The translations under genes were made by a program, and so were the position numbers. A model generated the notes under the pieces. That model did no database searches, had not been told where the DNA came from, and saw nothing but the letters and a program-made list of their open reading frames with translations. From contig NW_022204507.1 in NCBI RefSeq assembly GCF_008831285.2, positions 2,526,814 through 2,590,813 on the forward strand: a stretch of DNA of 64,000 nt, written 5' to 3'. Of this stretch, positions 46,222 to 57,757 are shown one piece after another (the stretch's first letter is position 1; the number at the start of each line of letters is the position of its first letter). This DNA comes from Nymphaea colorata (lineage: Eukaryota > Streptophyta > Magnoliopsida > Nymphaeales > Nymphaeaceae).

Positions 46222-49200
46222 TTATGCGCCGTCCTCGGCGCCAGCAGTTTCATGATAGGCCTTGACTTCCAGCGGGTAGCGCTGCTTCATGCGGAATGCA
46301 TACTCCCAGGTGGGGTTGTGTTCGCCTATCCACTTCACTTGGTACTTCTTCGGCTCCCCCAAATAGTTTGTCTTGTGCCGAAGAATCTCTTCCATCTGAC
46401 GGTCCGCCGCACGCTTGGTCGGCGGGGCTCGCTGTAGGATCGGGTCTCGTTCTGAAACGCTTCGCTCGGGGTCTTCCTCATCGACATAGAAGGGCTTCAG
46501 GTTACAAACATGGAACACTAAATGCACCTTAAAGTCTGGCGGCAAGTCTAGCTTGTAAGCTAGCTTTCTGATTCTCTTCAGCACTGTGAAGGGTCCCTCA
46601 TACTTGCGGATCAATGACCTGTGTCGACCACGGAAAATGCCTGTGCGATCAGGATAGAGCTTTACGAGGACTTGATCACCCACTCGGAATTCCATTGGCC
46701 TTCGATTCCAATCTGCAAACTTTTTCATCTTTTTGGCGGCCTTGTGTAAGAACGCCTTAGCCATTTCCATCTAGTCCTGCCAATCGCGAACGAACTGGTA
46801 GGCAAAAGTGGGTCTTCCTTTTTCTTGGGCTGCAAGGGTATGCGGCATCAACGGTTATTGTCCAGTGGCTATTTCGAATGGACTATGTCCAGAAGACTTG
46901 CTCTTCTGCAAATTGTAGCCAAATTGAGCTACATCCAAAAATTTCACCCAATCCTTTTGATTCGCACTGACATAGTGTCGAAGGTATTGTTCCAACAATC
47001 CGTTGATTCGTTCAGTTTGAACGTCCGTTTGAGGGTGGAAACTTGTTGAGAATAATAAATCTAAACCCAACAAACGAAATACTTCGCGCCAAAATTTCCC
47101 TGTGAAGCGAGCGTCCCGATCACTGACAATGCTTTTCGGCATGCCCCAATGCTTGACAATATGCTTCACGAACAACTCGGCTGTCTTTTCCGCGGGACAT
47201 TCTTTAGAGGCTGGGATGAAAGTGGCATACTTTGAAAATCTATCCACAACCACAAGGATGGAGCTGAAGCCATCAACTTTGGGCAAGCTGACGATAAAGT
47301 CCATGGAGAGGCATTCCCAAGGACGGTCTGGATTAGGAAGAGGCTCCAGGAGACCGGTAGGCTTCTGGTTTGTTCCCTTGTCCTGCTGACAGATCAAGCA
47401 TGTTTTCACATGTACTTCAACGTCGTCGCGCATCTGTGGCCAATAGTAGCCACGTTTGAGCAGTGCCAGTGTCCGCTCCTGGCCAGGATGGCCAGCCTAC
47501 AACGAGTCATGACACTCCTTCAGCAACTCTCGTCGGAGATTGCCCCATCTAGGCACGAACACTCGTCTGCCCTTTGCCATCAAAAGTCCATCTTGTAGCC
47601 AGAATCGTCGCGTCTTTCCCGCCTCCGTTGTTTCGACCAAGTGCTTGGCCATTGGGTCCTGCTTCATGCCTTCTCGAATCCGCCCGAGAAGAGCACCCTC
47701 GAGTTGCGCTTCGGATGATGTTGTCCGGGTAGCTGCCAACTCCGCCTTCCGACTCAGTGCATCGGCTACGACGTTTGTCTTCCCTACCTTGTATTCCAAA
47801 GCAAAATCAAATTCTGCAAGGAATTCCTGCCATCGAGCTTGCTTCGGACTCAACTTCTTTTGAGTCTGGAAGTAGCTTGTAGCTACATTATCAGTCTTTA
47901 CCACGAATTGAGGCCCCAATAAGTAATGCCTCCATGTGCGAAGACAATGAATAATGGCCGTCATTTCCCTTTCGTGCACGGAGTACCGTCGCTCCGCGTC
48001 TTTCAGCTTCCGACTCTCATAGGCAACTGGATGACCTTCCTGCATCAAAACTCCGCCAATGGCAAAATCTGATGCATCTGTGTGGACTTCAAATTTCCTT
48101 GTATGGTTGGGCAACCTGAGCACAGGCTCCTGCGTCAGGGCCCTTTTCAACATGTCGAAGGCATCTTCTTCGAGCTCTTCCGAAGCCCAAGTTCGGTTTT
48201 TCTTCAACAAATCAGTGAGAGGCACAGTTATCAAAGAATACCCCTCAATGAATCGTCGATAGTAATTCGCCAAACCGAGAAAAGAACGTAGTTCTGGTAC
48301 ATTGGTTGGCGGTTTCTAGTCTCGAATTGCCCTCACATTTTCTGTGTCCATTCGCAGCTGACCTTTTCCCACAATGTGACTGAGAAAACTGATTTTCGAT
48401 TGGCCGAATAGGCACTTCTCGCGCTTCATATAGAATTCGTTTTCCTCCAATACCTTGAACATTGTTCGCAAGTGTTCCACATGGTCCCTCATGGAGCTGC
48501 TGTACACTACAATGTCATCAAGATAGACTACTACGAACTTATCTAAGTACGGATAGAATATCTTATTCATTAGAGTCAAAAAAGTGGCTGGGGCATTCGT
48601 CAACCCGAACGGCATTACCAAGAATTCAAACGCACCGTAACAAGTGACGCAAGTGGTCTTTGGCTCGTCGCCATCAACAATCCGAACTTGCCAATATCCT
48701 GATCTGATGTCTAACTTGGAAAACACTTGAGCTTTGTCTAGTTGATCAAACAGATCTGCAATAAAAGTTAAGGGGTACTTGTTCTTCACTGTTACCTTGT
48801 TCAACGCTCTATAATCCACACATAGCCTTTTGGAGTCGTCATGCTTCGCTTGGAATAACACTGGTGCACCAAAAGGAGCTTTGGAGGGTCTGATTATACC
48901 TCCAGCTAGCATCTCGTCCAACTGTCGCCGAAGTTCTCTTAATTCTGCAGGGGTCATTCGATATGGTGCCATTGCCAGCGGTTTGGCACCAGGAAGGAAT
49001 TCGATGGCATGATCCACCTCACGTCGAGGTGGCAGCCGTCTAGGGAGCTCCGCAGGCATTGTTCCTGCGAATTCCGCTAAGACAGACGCAAGCGCCTCTG
49101 GGACCAAACCAGGGGAGTCATTAGTCACTTCCCTGATTGCCACCAAGTACGTCTCTTCGCCGTGCTTGAGGCCTTTCTTCAACTGAAGGACAGATATCAT

Positions 49201-50022
49201 TACGGCTTTGCCCTTATCCCTCTTCATCGATGTTACTGGAACCATACAAGGGGACTTCTCATCCATGATACTGATACTGCGTAGGTGTGGCATTGGGACC
49301 ATTTTCGTAGTACTGAGGAGCTCCATGCCTAGGATCATCCGGAAATCATCCATCGGGACCACCGAGAAGTTGGCCCTTCCTGACCAACTCTCAATCTTCA
49401 CAACCGCATCCCGGGCCACTCCGTGGATGGGTTTGGCCTCTGAGTTCACCGCCTTCATGCGTAACTCTCCCCTCTCAAGGGTTAGGCCTAGTCTCCTCGC
49501 CTCCTCAACTGAGACAAAGTTATGTGTGGCTCCCGTCTCTACCATAGCTAGGGTAGACTTTCCATTTACTAGGATTTCCAAGTACATGAGGTCGTTATAA
49601 GGTGTCGCTGTCACCTTCACTTTTTCCTCCCTTTTTATGGTGTTCAGAAGTTGAAGTGCACCCATCTTTGGTTCTTCCCCTTCTTCACCTTGTACCGCAT
49701 TAGCAGATTGCCTTGAAGAGCTTGCTTGATTGTCCCTGTTTACACGCTTTGGACATTGCCTTCCTAAGTGATTGCCATCACAAAACCAACATTTCAACAC
49801 TCTATTCTGAGAGTTGTCGTTTCTGCGAAAGAAAGTTCTTCTTTCGACTTGGCGCTGAGTTGATGGTTCATCTTTCTGTTCCCTTCGATCATCTTTCTTT
49901 CCTCCATGGTCAGGCTTCCTCGACGGCTTGAAGGCGTTAGTGTAGCTCTTGCACTGAGTATCAGCCAAACGTTCTACTACCACATAAGCATCCTCCAAAG
50001 TCTTTGGATTACTCCTTTCCAC
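46222..50022 (-). pseudogene. Gypsy pol: protease, RT, RNase H, integrase and chromodomain-like tail
   Basis: One continuing - strand frame holds a gag-end zinc knuckle CWFCDGNHLGRQC, the protease site as METGATHNFV-type sequence (VETGATHNFV, where the family has Asp-Thr-Gly, so Asp is replaced by Glu), RT with LDIRSGYWQV and YLDDIVVYS, RNase H with [13 protein letters not shown], integrase with the HHCC zinc residues, SDRDARFTG and FHPQTDVQTERIN, and a C-terminal chromodomain-like segment (QMEEILRHKTNYLGEPKKYQ, VKWIGEHNPTWEYAF) ending at TAA 46222-46224. Stops interrupt it at 48316-48318, 47497-47499, 46855-46857 and 46771-46773. No frameshift was noticed. Confidence 0.93.
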
Positions 50023-50034
50023 TTCAGATTGTGC

Positions 50035-50934
50035 CTACGACTGAAGTCTCAAAATAAACCAGTTCAATTTATCTTGTTCTTGCATATCTGGCACATCTAA
50101 CATCAGCCTTTGATAAGCCCTCACGTAATCTCGCAAAGATCCGGTATGTTTCAATTCACCAACCATCCGATAGGCATGGCGTGTCGCATTCGGGGGCATG
50201 AAGTAAGTTCTTAACTCTCGCTGAAAATCATCGAAAGTGTCTATTGTGCAGATCCCCTTTTGAATGTCGAGCTTTTTCCTTCTCCACCATGTCACAGCAT
50301 CGCCCTCTAGCAACATAGCCGCAGTCTTGACTTGAAGGTCGTCCCCCATAACGCCTTGCAAGTCCAGGTAATACTCCACTTGGAATAAAAAGTTGTCGAT
50401 CACTCGACTATCCTGAGTTCCATTGTATTTAGCTGGTCTCTGAACGTCGACCCTCGTTGGCCGATCGTCACCTCCACCTACAGAGATTTGTCGCTGTAGT
50501 GTGCGGTTCTTTACCTGAAGTTCCTTGACTTCAGCCTGTAATGCGGTAACTGTGTCAGTCAGTGCCCGATTCATGGCCACTAGGTCGGCCATTTGTTCCC
50601 GTAGTACCTTCATCTCGTCCTTCATTTTTCCGAAGGACTCAGCTGCATTACCCAACGCTTCTTCATGAGTAGTTACGTCGGTAGCCAGCTTGTTCACCAT
50701 CTCGGTCAGGTCTTCCTGACCCTGGTACGTACCCATCTCGTCAGAATGGGCTACCCCCTTGCCCTTGGCACTTCGCAGATTGTATTGAGTCGCCAGGGCT
50801 TCTTCCTCTTCGATCAACGATCGTCGGAGGTCTCTTTCGATCAACGATCGTCGGAGGTCTCTTTCGATCAACGATCGTCGGAGGTCTCTTTCGATCAACG
50901 ATCGTCGCCGTGTAGTTCTACACCGACTATCCAA
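50035..50934 (-). pseudogene. Gypsy gag
   Basis: The frame is open from the primer site and contains a Retrotrans_gag core: KYNGTQDSRVIDNFLFQVEY, AAMLLEGDAVTWWRRK, FQRELRTYFMPPNATRHAYR, GSLRDYVRAYQRLMLDVPDM. A heptad-rich segment (about residues 75-150) precedes it. Near the N-terminus RRSLIERDL is repeated, encoded by a 27-bp tandem repeat. No ATG is found upstream of the repeats, so the natural start is lost or lies at a later Met. A TAG at 50035-50037 separates this part from the downstream frame, which continues the same protein. Confidence 0.9.
50812..50906. repeat. 27-bp tandem repeat in the Gypsy gag start
   Basis: About 3.5 perfect units on the + strand (GATCAACGATCGTCGGAGGT plus CTCTTTC). 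Length 27 keeps the reading frame, so the protein has RRSLIERDL repeats. Confidence 0.95.
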
Positions 50935-50960
50935 CCGCTTACCCAGATTGCCGAACCTGG

Positions 50961-50973
50961 GCTCTGATACCAG
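50961..50973 (-). other. Primer binding site of the Gypsy element
   Basis: The + strand GCTCTGATACCAG is CTGGTATCAGAGC on the element strand, complementary to initiator tRNA-Met. It lies one base from the 5' LTR. Confidence 0.92.
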
Positions 50974-50974
50974 T

Positions 50975-51380
50975 TGTCACGGGCTGACAACTTCGGCCTG
51001 TGTGGCGCAGCAAGAACCTGATTGCCGCAAGCCTTCAAACCACCGAACTGGGCGCAAAAGTAGTTTGAGAAAACAAGTGCATAAAGAATGCTTGTTAATA
51101 AAGAAATCTCGCAATGTATTCGCTTGGAAAATTAGTACATCACGAGAAAGATAAGTAAGGAGAATGATCTCGACTTTACTTATGTAGGATAGCCGAGGCC
51201 GCTTACAGGATTCCCATGTAGACCACTCAAAACAAAAAATCCCAATACTTGACACTTAGACCGGTGGGAGGGTACTCCCTTACAAGTAAACATGCATAAG
51301 CAAATGACTCAACATAAGCAAAGGAAGCACAATGCAAAACAAAGCAAAGGACTGTACAGATTCCCAGACACAGGGAAACA
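50975..51380 (-). repeat. 5' LTR of the Gypsy element (element on the - strand)
   Basis: 406 bp, + strand TGTCACGGGCTGACAAC to CACAGGGAAACA, followed by TACCC. Confidence 0.97.
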
Positions 51381-54300
51381 TACCCAATGATTTTATAAAT
51401 TTGGCTACGTATGATTGGTTTATCCTAGGCTTCCTTCGATAAAAGAGAAGAGCTTAACTCAAACCATTTCCGAAATTCCCACTCAGTTAATCACCTAATG
51501 TTATGGAAACTGGTCACCTTTTGATACCTTTTCTATAAAAGGCTCTACTTTTATGGGAGTTGGTGAAATTCGTTCTTCTACAAACCGACCCATCTTGTTT
51601 TGAAATCACACTTTCTTTGGCGAGTAGAGTTCCCTCCTCCTGGTGACATAACATTTGATGTCAAAAACTTTTGTAAAAGAGAAAATTTTAAATTTTGCTT
51701 AAAAGCATTTTAAAATTGTCTTCTCACACAATACAATATTATGTCTTTGCTTTATCTTTAGTACCTCCCCGAGTGAAAGGAGAAAATTTCAAGTTCTTGT
51801 TACCAATCAATGGAAGAGGAAAAATGAAAAGTCTTGGATATGTGCAATAAAGAAAAATCCTATGAAGTTGAGGAAGTCAAGACTAGGAAATGCGATTGAC
51901 TTTGGTGATTAAGCATCTACAAGGATTTAGGAGGAAAATATCCCAAGAGAGAAGCCACAGTGCTCTATAAGATCTTGGCAGGCAGCAAAATGAGAGTTGA
52001 GAGATGGGCTCGGGGCTTGTGTAGTCATTCCTCTATGTCAGTAATGAAGAGTACCGGGTAGACATATAGGTGATTTATGTCTATTCCGCGAAGATAATGA
52101 CTTATGAACCTTTTGCTCGTCGAACACCCGTAAGTTGAAGCGGGTGGGACACGTGATAAAGCTACACTTATCCACCAAAGCGGTGGAGCTTCGTAGTAGC
52201 CTTTGGGTGAGGTATTCCCTCAAAGGTGAAGGTCGGCCTAAAAAGAAAAACAAGAAAAAAAAATCGAAAGGCAAAAAGTCGAATGTAAAAAAAAAAAAAC
52301 AAACAAAAGGTGTCTGCCAAGAGATGAAAGCATGAAGGTTGAACTCGCAGGAATTGAATATGACAATCTTTCATGGATGTGCAATTGTAGGGTCAATATC
52401 TCATCACCCTTCTTCCGCTTGGCTGGCATACGCTTTTTTCAATAACAAAAATGAGCAGCCAAGGGTGGAGGTATTCTTCATCGTGATCAACTATCTAGTC
52501 GTGCCTTTGCTTTAGCAGGGTCCTTCATGTCTTTAGAAGCTTAGTACTCAGTTTCATTTTGTATCATGTTAGTTGAGTAGATGCCTTAGGTATTGTACTT
52601 GTCCAGTATAGGCCAAGGATATTGGTTTCATTCAGTAGGATCATATTCTTTCTTAGTTAGATTGTTTTAGTTTTGCTGAGTTGGGCAAGTGTTGGATTGA
52701 TTTATAGTAGTTCAATCGTTTTATTTTATTTTCTGCTTTAGTGGTTTTCCAGCATAGTGCTTCTCATGTTAATTTTCACTTCCATTGTGGCATGGGTTGT
52801 TAAGACTCTTTGTTCACATAGTTGCTTGGTTTTTTATTTTTTGCCTTTGCTCAATTCTTTTGATAAATAAACCTTGATAAAATTCTTGGGTCTACTGGTT
52901 GTGTCACATTCTTGATGTAGTCTTTGAACTACATATCTATATTGCTTGAGCTTGTAGGTTGCTTGATTGAATATCTATGACAGCAGCATCGCATCTATGT
53001 GGTCAGCATGTCAACCATGAGTTATGGTTGCACAGGTGTGTGTGTGTGTCGGTAATATGTTTCTTTTTCATTCGTTTGTTATTTTATTATGTATTTCATT
53101 CTTTTGGTTTAATGATAGTTAAGAGAAAGGTTAGGGAAGTAAAGATGAAAGAACTGCAAATTAGTCTTTCCTTTTTCATTTTAAATTATTTCTCAAGTTT
53201 TGTCTGACTTGTAAATGTAATGCTAGTGGTGTTCCTGCGTGTTGCTGTATTATAATAATGTGTGACGTTCTTAGGTTTCAAACTTCATTGAGGAAAAAGG
53301 GGGCAGGTTTTTAGTTGGATGTCAATCGGAGTTTCTTTGCCCATATTCACTTATTTAAAAGAAAATGAGTGGCTTTGGAACTTGCTTCTTAGGAGAGAGA
53401 GGCCCCTTTCATGGCGACTTGACTTTCCCACCCTTTCACTCAAAAGAATTACCACAGGAGCATCAGCAAATCTAGCAATAGTTATGGTATTTTAGCAACA
53501 CCATGATGGTTTTATAGATGAATTTCTCCCGTGATGATAAGGAAGGGTGGTCACAGGGAAAGGTGCCAGATGCGGCCACCTAAACATGCATAGACCCCAT
53601 CAAATGTGTTTCCAAAAGTGTGTGCTTGACATGGACATGAGAGGTTTTCACTTGAACTGCTTGGGCAAACAGCGAAGAAGCATCTGCAACCGTAAATAGA
53701 GAGGAACCTTCGACCAAGAAGCTGCACCAGCAGTATCTAGTGAACTGGCCTTCTCTGTCTTTTCTGTTACATGTCTTTTCTGTTACATGTTGCGGAGGGA
53801 CACACAAAGTGAGACCAAGAGAAAGCTCCATTCCTCATTCGATATCAGATACCAATGGCTACTCTGAACAACATTGCTCATAGTTTAGAGCGTCTTAATT
53901 ATGGGCTGCACTAGGTTTCCTGCAAGAGTAATGAGAGCAACATCTCTCTCTCTCTCTCATATGTGTATATTCATAAGTAGTTCATGACATGCTGGGTGCA
54001 GTATTTAGGGGCCGTTTGATGGCCTGGAAAAATACTATTCACTCGGAAAAAAAATTCAAAATTTCAAAATTTTTCCTTTCTAACAAACGCAGAAAAAATT
54101 TTTCGACCTCAAAGGTCGATTCTGGAAATTTTTTTCTGGAAAAAAATTCACATCTGAGAGACAGAAATATTTTTCTGGAAATTTTTAAGCGACCGTTACG
54201 GCGCGGTTGCCTCTCGCAGCCGCAGCCCTCTTCGTCTTCGTCCTCACGCAACGCAGACTCTGCATCCTCACACGCCGTGAAGCAGGAGGTTCATTTCTCC

Positions 54301-55425
54301 CGCGGCTTCTCTTCCACTGTCGGTGCGTCGGGCATCTATCGCCGGCCACCGGTGAAAGGTACATCCATTTCTCTCTTGTTTTATCTCTCTTTTTTTCTCG
54401 CTCTCTCTCTTTCAATCTCTCTTTCTCTGGCACCCTTTTCTCCATTCCGCCCATGACCGTGCGCTTCCACTTTTTAATCACAGCCCATTCGATCGTCTTC
54501 CTCTTGCAGGGTTGCAGAAATCGCGTCCCCTCATCAGCGTGCTCACCGTCAGCACTTCAGCAGCATTCATCTTCTGCCAAGTTCGAGCCAGTCGACTGAA
54601 GCTAGACGACCGTCTTGCTTCCTGTGCGTTCCTGTTTTAGGTCATATTTCTCTCATGCTTTCTCTCTGTTCTCTCTCGCACTCTGTTTTTCTCTTGTTTT
54701 TCCTGGCCCCCTTTTGTCCATTCCACCAATTCTTCAGCAGCATTCGTCTTCTGCCAGCGTCGAGCAAGTGGCACGCCTGAAATTAAAAAAAAAAGCTTAA
54801 TACAGGAGAGGAGTTGCTAAATGTGCAGCTGCTGCTGATGATCCATGACTTGTGGTTTTTAAGCTTTTCTTTTTCCATATATTTTTGGGTTCGGCGTTTG
54901 ATCTGCATGCATTAGATCTGCAGGCATTTCAGTTCTTGTTTTTTCTTTTTTTTTTCTCTTCTGCATTTTGATCGCATGGTGGTTATGGCGTCAGTTTTCC
55001 AACTTCATTTGATATTCTCTTAAGAGTTATGTTGCGGTATTTACTTCATGAAGGGGTGTAACACTCTATTTCCCCATATGCCTTTTAAGATTTTGCTGAA
55101 TGAGAATAATTACAGAGAGGGTGCACATAGATGTACATTTTTTGTTAAATAAGGCCTTTTGCTTCTAGAGAATGGATGTTCTGCCACTGATTCTGATGTT
55201 CATTTGTTTGAATTCATCTGGTTCATTGTTTCTGTTCTTAATTACCTTTAGTTCCTTGAAATTGAGAGTACAGACTTGCGGTTCAGTATATTTTTTCAAC
55301 AACTTATCATCTTATCGTCTGGTTTGTGTGAATGTGATCCTCCTTTTGTGTTGTTGGTTTTTTGAGCTTTTTTGTGTGAATGTGATCTTCCTTTTGTGTG
55401 AATGTGATCCTCCTTAAGATGATCT

Positions 55426-55426
55426 G

Positions 55427-55477
<51 letters not shown>
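55426..55477. repeat. (TC)n microsatellite
   Basis: Uninterrupted CT dinucleotides inside the TIR element. The Arg/Glu-rich open frame on the other strand is its translation, not a gene. Confidence 0.95.
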
Positions 55478-55481
<4 letters not shown>

Positions 55482-56213
55482 GATGGTTGTTTGTTTCTTA
55501 TTTGGCTTGGTTTTGTTTATTTTGGATTTCAATTATTGCATATGAGGGCGCAATTGTTGTTCATAATTGAAAATGGGTAATCTTCATCCTCAAGATAATG
55601 GTCATTAAATTTGTCTGCTGAGCACATGCTCTGGGCTTCTCCCTCGCTGAACCTTCTCTGTTTTTCAGTTTGTTTGTCTAAAATAGGAAATAGATGAAAG
55701 GTTTTCTCTGCTGAGAGGAATTTGCAACAGATTCAACGTGGCCTTTGCAAATTGTGCGCAGCAGGGTATATCATGGAGAGAACTGTTTCCATCAATGGAA
55801 CAAATTGATGAGTACACAGAAAACGGTGGATGGTAGCTATATTATCTTGACGAGATAAAACTGCTATGGGATTATCTTTTAAAAACCAGAAAGGCACCAT
55901 ACTTTTCTGGAAAAGGGTGAATCTGTGTTCCGATTTTGATAGACTTCTGAAACCTGATATAAGATGCTTTGGTAACCTTGTATCAAGTTGAAATGCATAA
56001 ATAAAGCATCCAAAAGCTACTGCAATTTAAAATGTTGGAGTTATCGGATGTTCATGTGAATGGAGATTTGCATTCAGCAAATTGTTTATGTGGTCTTCGT
56101 TCCAGACAAACTTAGCTTAATATTGTTAATTGTGACCTATGTGCATAGCATGAAATTACATTTTTCATTTCCTACAATCCTCCTTTATACTAATTTGAAT
56201 ATTTGTTATGCAG

Positions 56214-56309
56214 AAACTGAAGACTCGTGTCATAAAGCAGAATGTCAATCCAGAATGGAATGAAAATTTGACGCTTTCAGTTTCTGATCCCATTTTGCCG
56301 GTCAAGATT
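56214..56309 (+). pseudogene. Captured exon of a CAR-type C2-domain gene
   Basis: Exactly 32 codons bounded by TTATGCAG and GTATGT: KLKTRVIKQNVNPEWNENLT then LSVSDPILPVKI. This is the central C2 strand region of plant CAR proteins (C2-domain ABA-related, small Ca2+-dependent membrane-binding proteins that recruit ABA receptors), whose consensus is KLKTRVI..NVNPEWNE.LTLSV.DP. Exon borders and phase match a real exon. There is no stop in the exon, but no other C2 exon is recognisable within the element, so it cannot make the domain. Its position inside TIRs indicates transposon capture. Confidence 0.85.
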
Positions 56310-56617
56310 GTATGTTCTCTTCTTTCCCAGCTACTTATTTCTTGTTTTGCATGGAAAATATGCTCGTTAATTTCCTGATAATTTTTTTGGTAAAATGCTA
56401 TGCTTCTGGAAATATAATTCTTTTTCATCAAACATAGAAATATATTTCTGAAAATATATTTCTCAGTCATCACACACACACCAAAATTGGAATCGGAAAG
56501 ATTTTTCTCATTCATTTTTTCCAAGAAATATATTTCCAGAAATATATTTCCAATTCCACATTTCCAGTCCATCAAACGGCCCCTTATGGAGAAGATAATG
56601 GGTGCAGCCACGGGTGA

Positions 56618-57757
56618 AGAGCTCCTGCAATTGCTTCTTTAGTTCTTCCAACTTTGCCGGTGCCATACAGTATGGTGCCTTAGGAATGGGAGTTGTCCCT
56701 GGTGACAACTCTATCTTGAATTTAACTTCTCGTATTGGAGGCAAACTCGATAGCTCTTCCGGGAACACATCAGGCTACTCACTCACAATGGAAACATCCT
56801 CTAACTTTACCAGTTCAGTCTCACTAGATAGTCAACACATTGACCAAGAATGCAACATTCTCACTTTCTAACAATCGTTTAGCCTTTAGACACCAATATC
56901 TTATCGGTTCGACTGACTTTTAGGTGATGCCAATCTATGTTCGCATAATGCGTGCATAGCCAATCCATGCCCAAAATGACATCAAACCTACTATAACTTA
57001 CGAATTACCAACTGTGCAGGTAAGTGAAATGGGTGGGTCTCCACGTCCACCGTTTGGCATCACCTTTCAACAAAATACGAACTATAGTTAACTTTGTCAC
57101 ATTCTGGCCTCTTGACGAGCTCAAAGATGCGTTCAACCTCTCCAATTTGTTCCTTTGCCTTGTCTAGATTGCTATCTCCAGTAAAGACAGGCGGCTGCAT
57201 TGACATAAATCGCTTGAATGACACCGTTGTTGCTTCCTCCTGAAGTGGTGCAGTGGTGTCTCTTATAAGAGATGCATGTCCCCTCTGATTACTGACTATC
57301 GACTGTACAAGAGAGGTCAGTGTCTGCAAGGTTGTCAGCAGTACAGTCTGTTGATCCACAGGTGGAGTCTGTCTTGATAGGGTTTGGGCACCCACACTAG
57401 TCTGGCCATACTATTATCCAATGGGGTATGTGCATCAGAATAAGCCGAACTTGATCTCTTTGTCCCTTTGTAGCTGACTCAGATCGCTTCTCAATCCTAC
57501 ATTGGTACTTCATCTTTACAAACAAAAACCCTCATTCTCAAACAAGGTCCATGACCGATCTCTCAAGTCAAATCACAGAAGTGCATCAGCACAAAGTTTC
57601 AAAACAACAATCACCTTTTGTACATATATTTACAAAAAAAAAATCAAAACTACCATAGAATTTCAATCAAGTAAACGCGTACCTGGGCAACACGGCTTCA
57701 CATATAGGCTTTAACTTACATCCATAGTGGGGTTTGCCATAGCTCTGATACCAAAGC
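56618..57757 (-). pseudogene. Truncated second Gypsy element: RT start, protease region and gag
   Basis: On the - strand, from high to low coordinates: primer site (57742-57753, GCTCTGATACCA on +), a gag N-terminal part (57060-57395, with FMSMQPPVFTGDS and EVERIFELVKRPECDKVNY), a degenerate protease-like stretch (GMDWLCTHYANIDWHH, about 56930-56980) and the RT N-terminus ([40 protein letters not shown], 56620-56768). Most of gag, RT and everything downstream are missing at the junction with duplication copy 2. The family differs from the complete Gypsy element. Confidence 0.8.

Larger units (their letters stand above)
45800..51380 (-). mobile_element. Full-length Ty3/Gypsy chromovirus-type retrotransposon
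   Basis: A complete 5,581-bp element on the - strand. Both LTRs are 406 bp with TG...CA ends, the target duplication TACCC is perfect (45795-45799 and 51381-51385), and the primer site (CTGGTATCAGAGC on the - strand, 50961-50973) and polypurine tract (GAAGGGGGGAGCC, 46206-46218) are in place. The order gag, protease, RT, RNase H, integrase, chromodomain-like tail is that of plant chromoviruses. LTRs differ at about 15 of 406 positions by eye with no indels, so insertion is fairly recent but not new. Five premature stops block the polyprotein. Confidence 0.97.
54008..56583. mobile_element. Non-autonomous Harbinger-type TIR element carrying a host exon
   Basis: Terminal inverted repeats GGGGCCGTTTGATGG extend to about 20 bp with one mismatch (next bases CCTGG versus ACTGG). 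The target duplication is TTA (54005-54007 and 56584-56586), proved by the empty site in duplication copy 1 (41314-41316). TIR sequence and TTA target are PIF/Harbinger features, and the TIR nearly equals that of the element at 31465. The 2,576-bp interior has no transposase. It contains AAAATTTTTC-rich subterminal DNA, a GC-rich and CT-rich block (54185-54740), a TC microsatellite and an exon from a CAR C2-domain gene. Confidence 0.93.
51516..56619. repeat. Segmental duplication, copy 2 (with nested transposon)
   Basis: It matches 38112-41349 in the same order and orientation, apart from the missing block equivalent to 38998-39679 (junction at 52401), small indels and the nested TIR element at 54008-56583. 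After the element only 33 bp of duplicated sequence remain (56587-56619, to CCACGGGTGAAG). The sequence then changes to a Gypsy fragment. The left border is diffuse around 51516-51540. Confidence 0.9.

Noticed and set aside
46296-49931. Many + strand ORFs across the Gypsy element
   Set aside because: They are antisense shadows of the - strand gag-pol frame.
54185-54481. Lys/Arg/Glu-rich - strand ORF inside the TIR element
   Set aside because: It arises from CT-rich DNA on the + strand. No motif is visible and the codon pattern follows the repeat.
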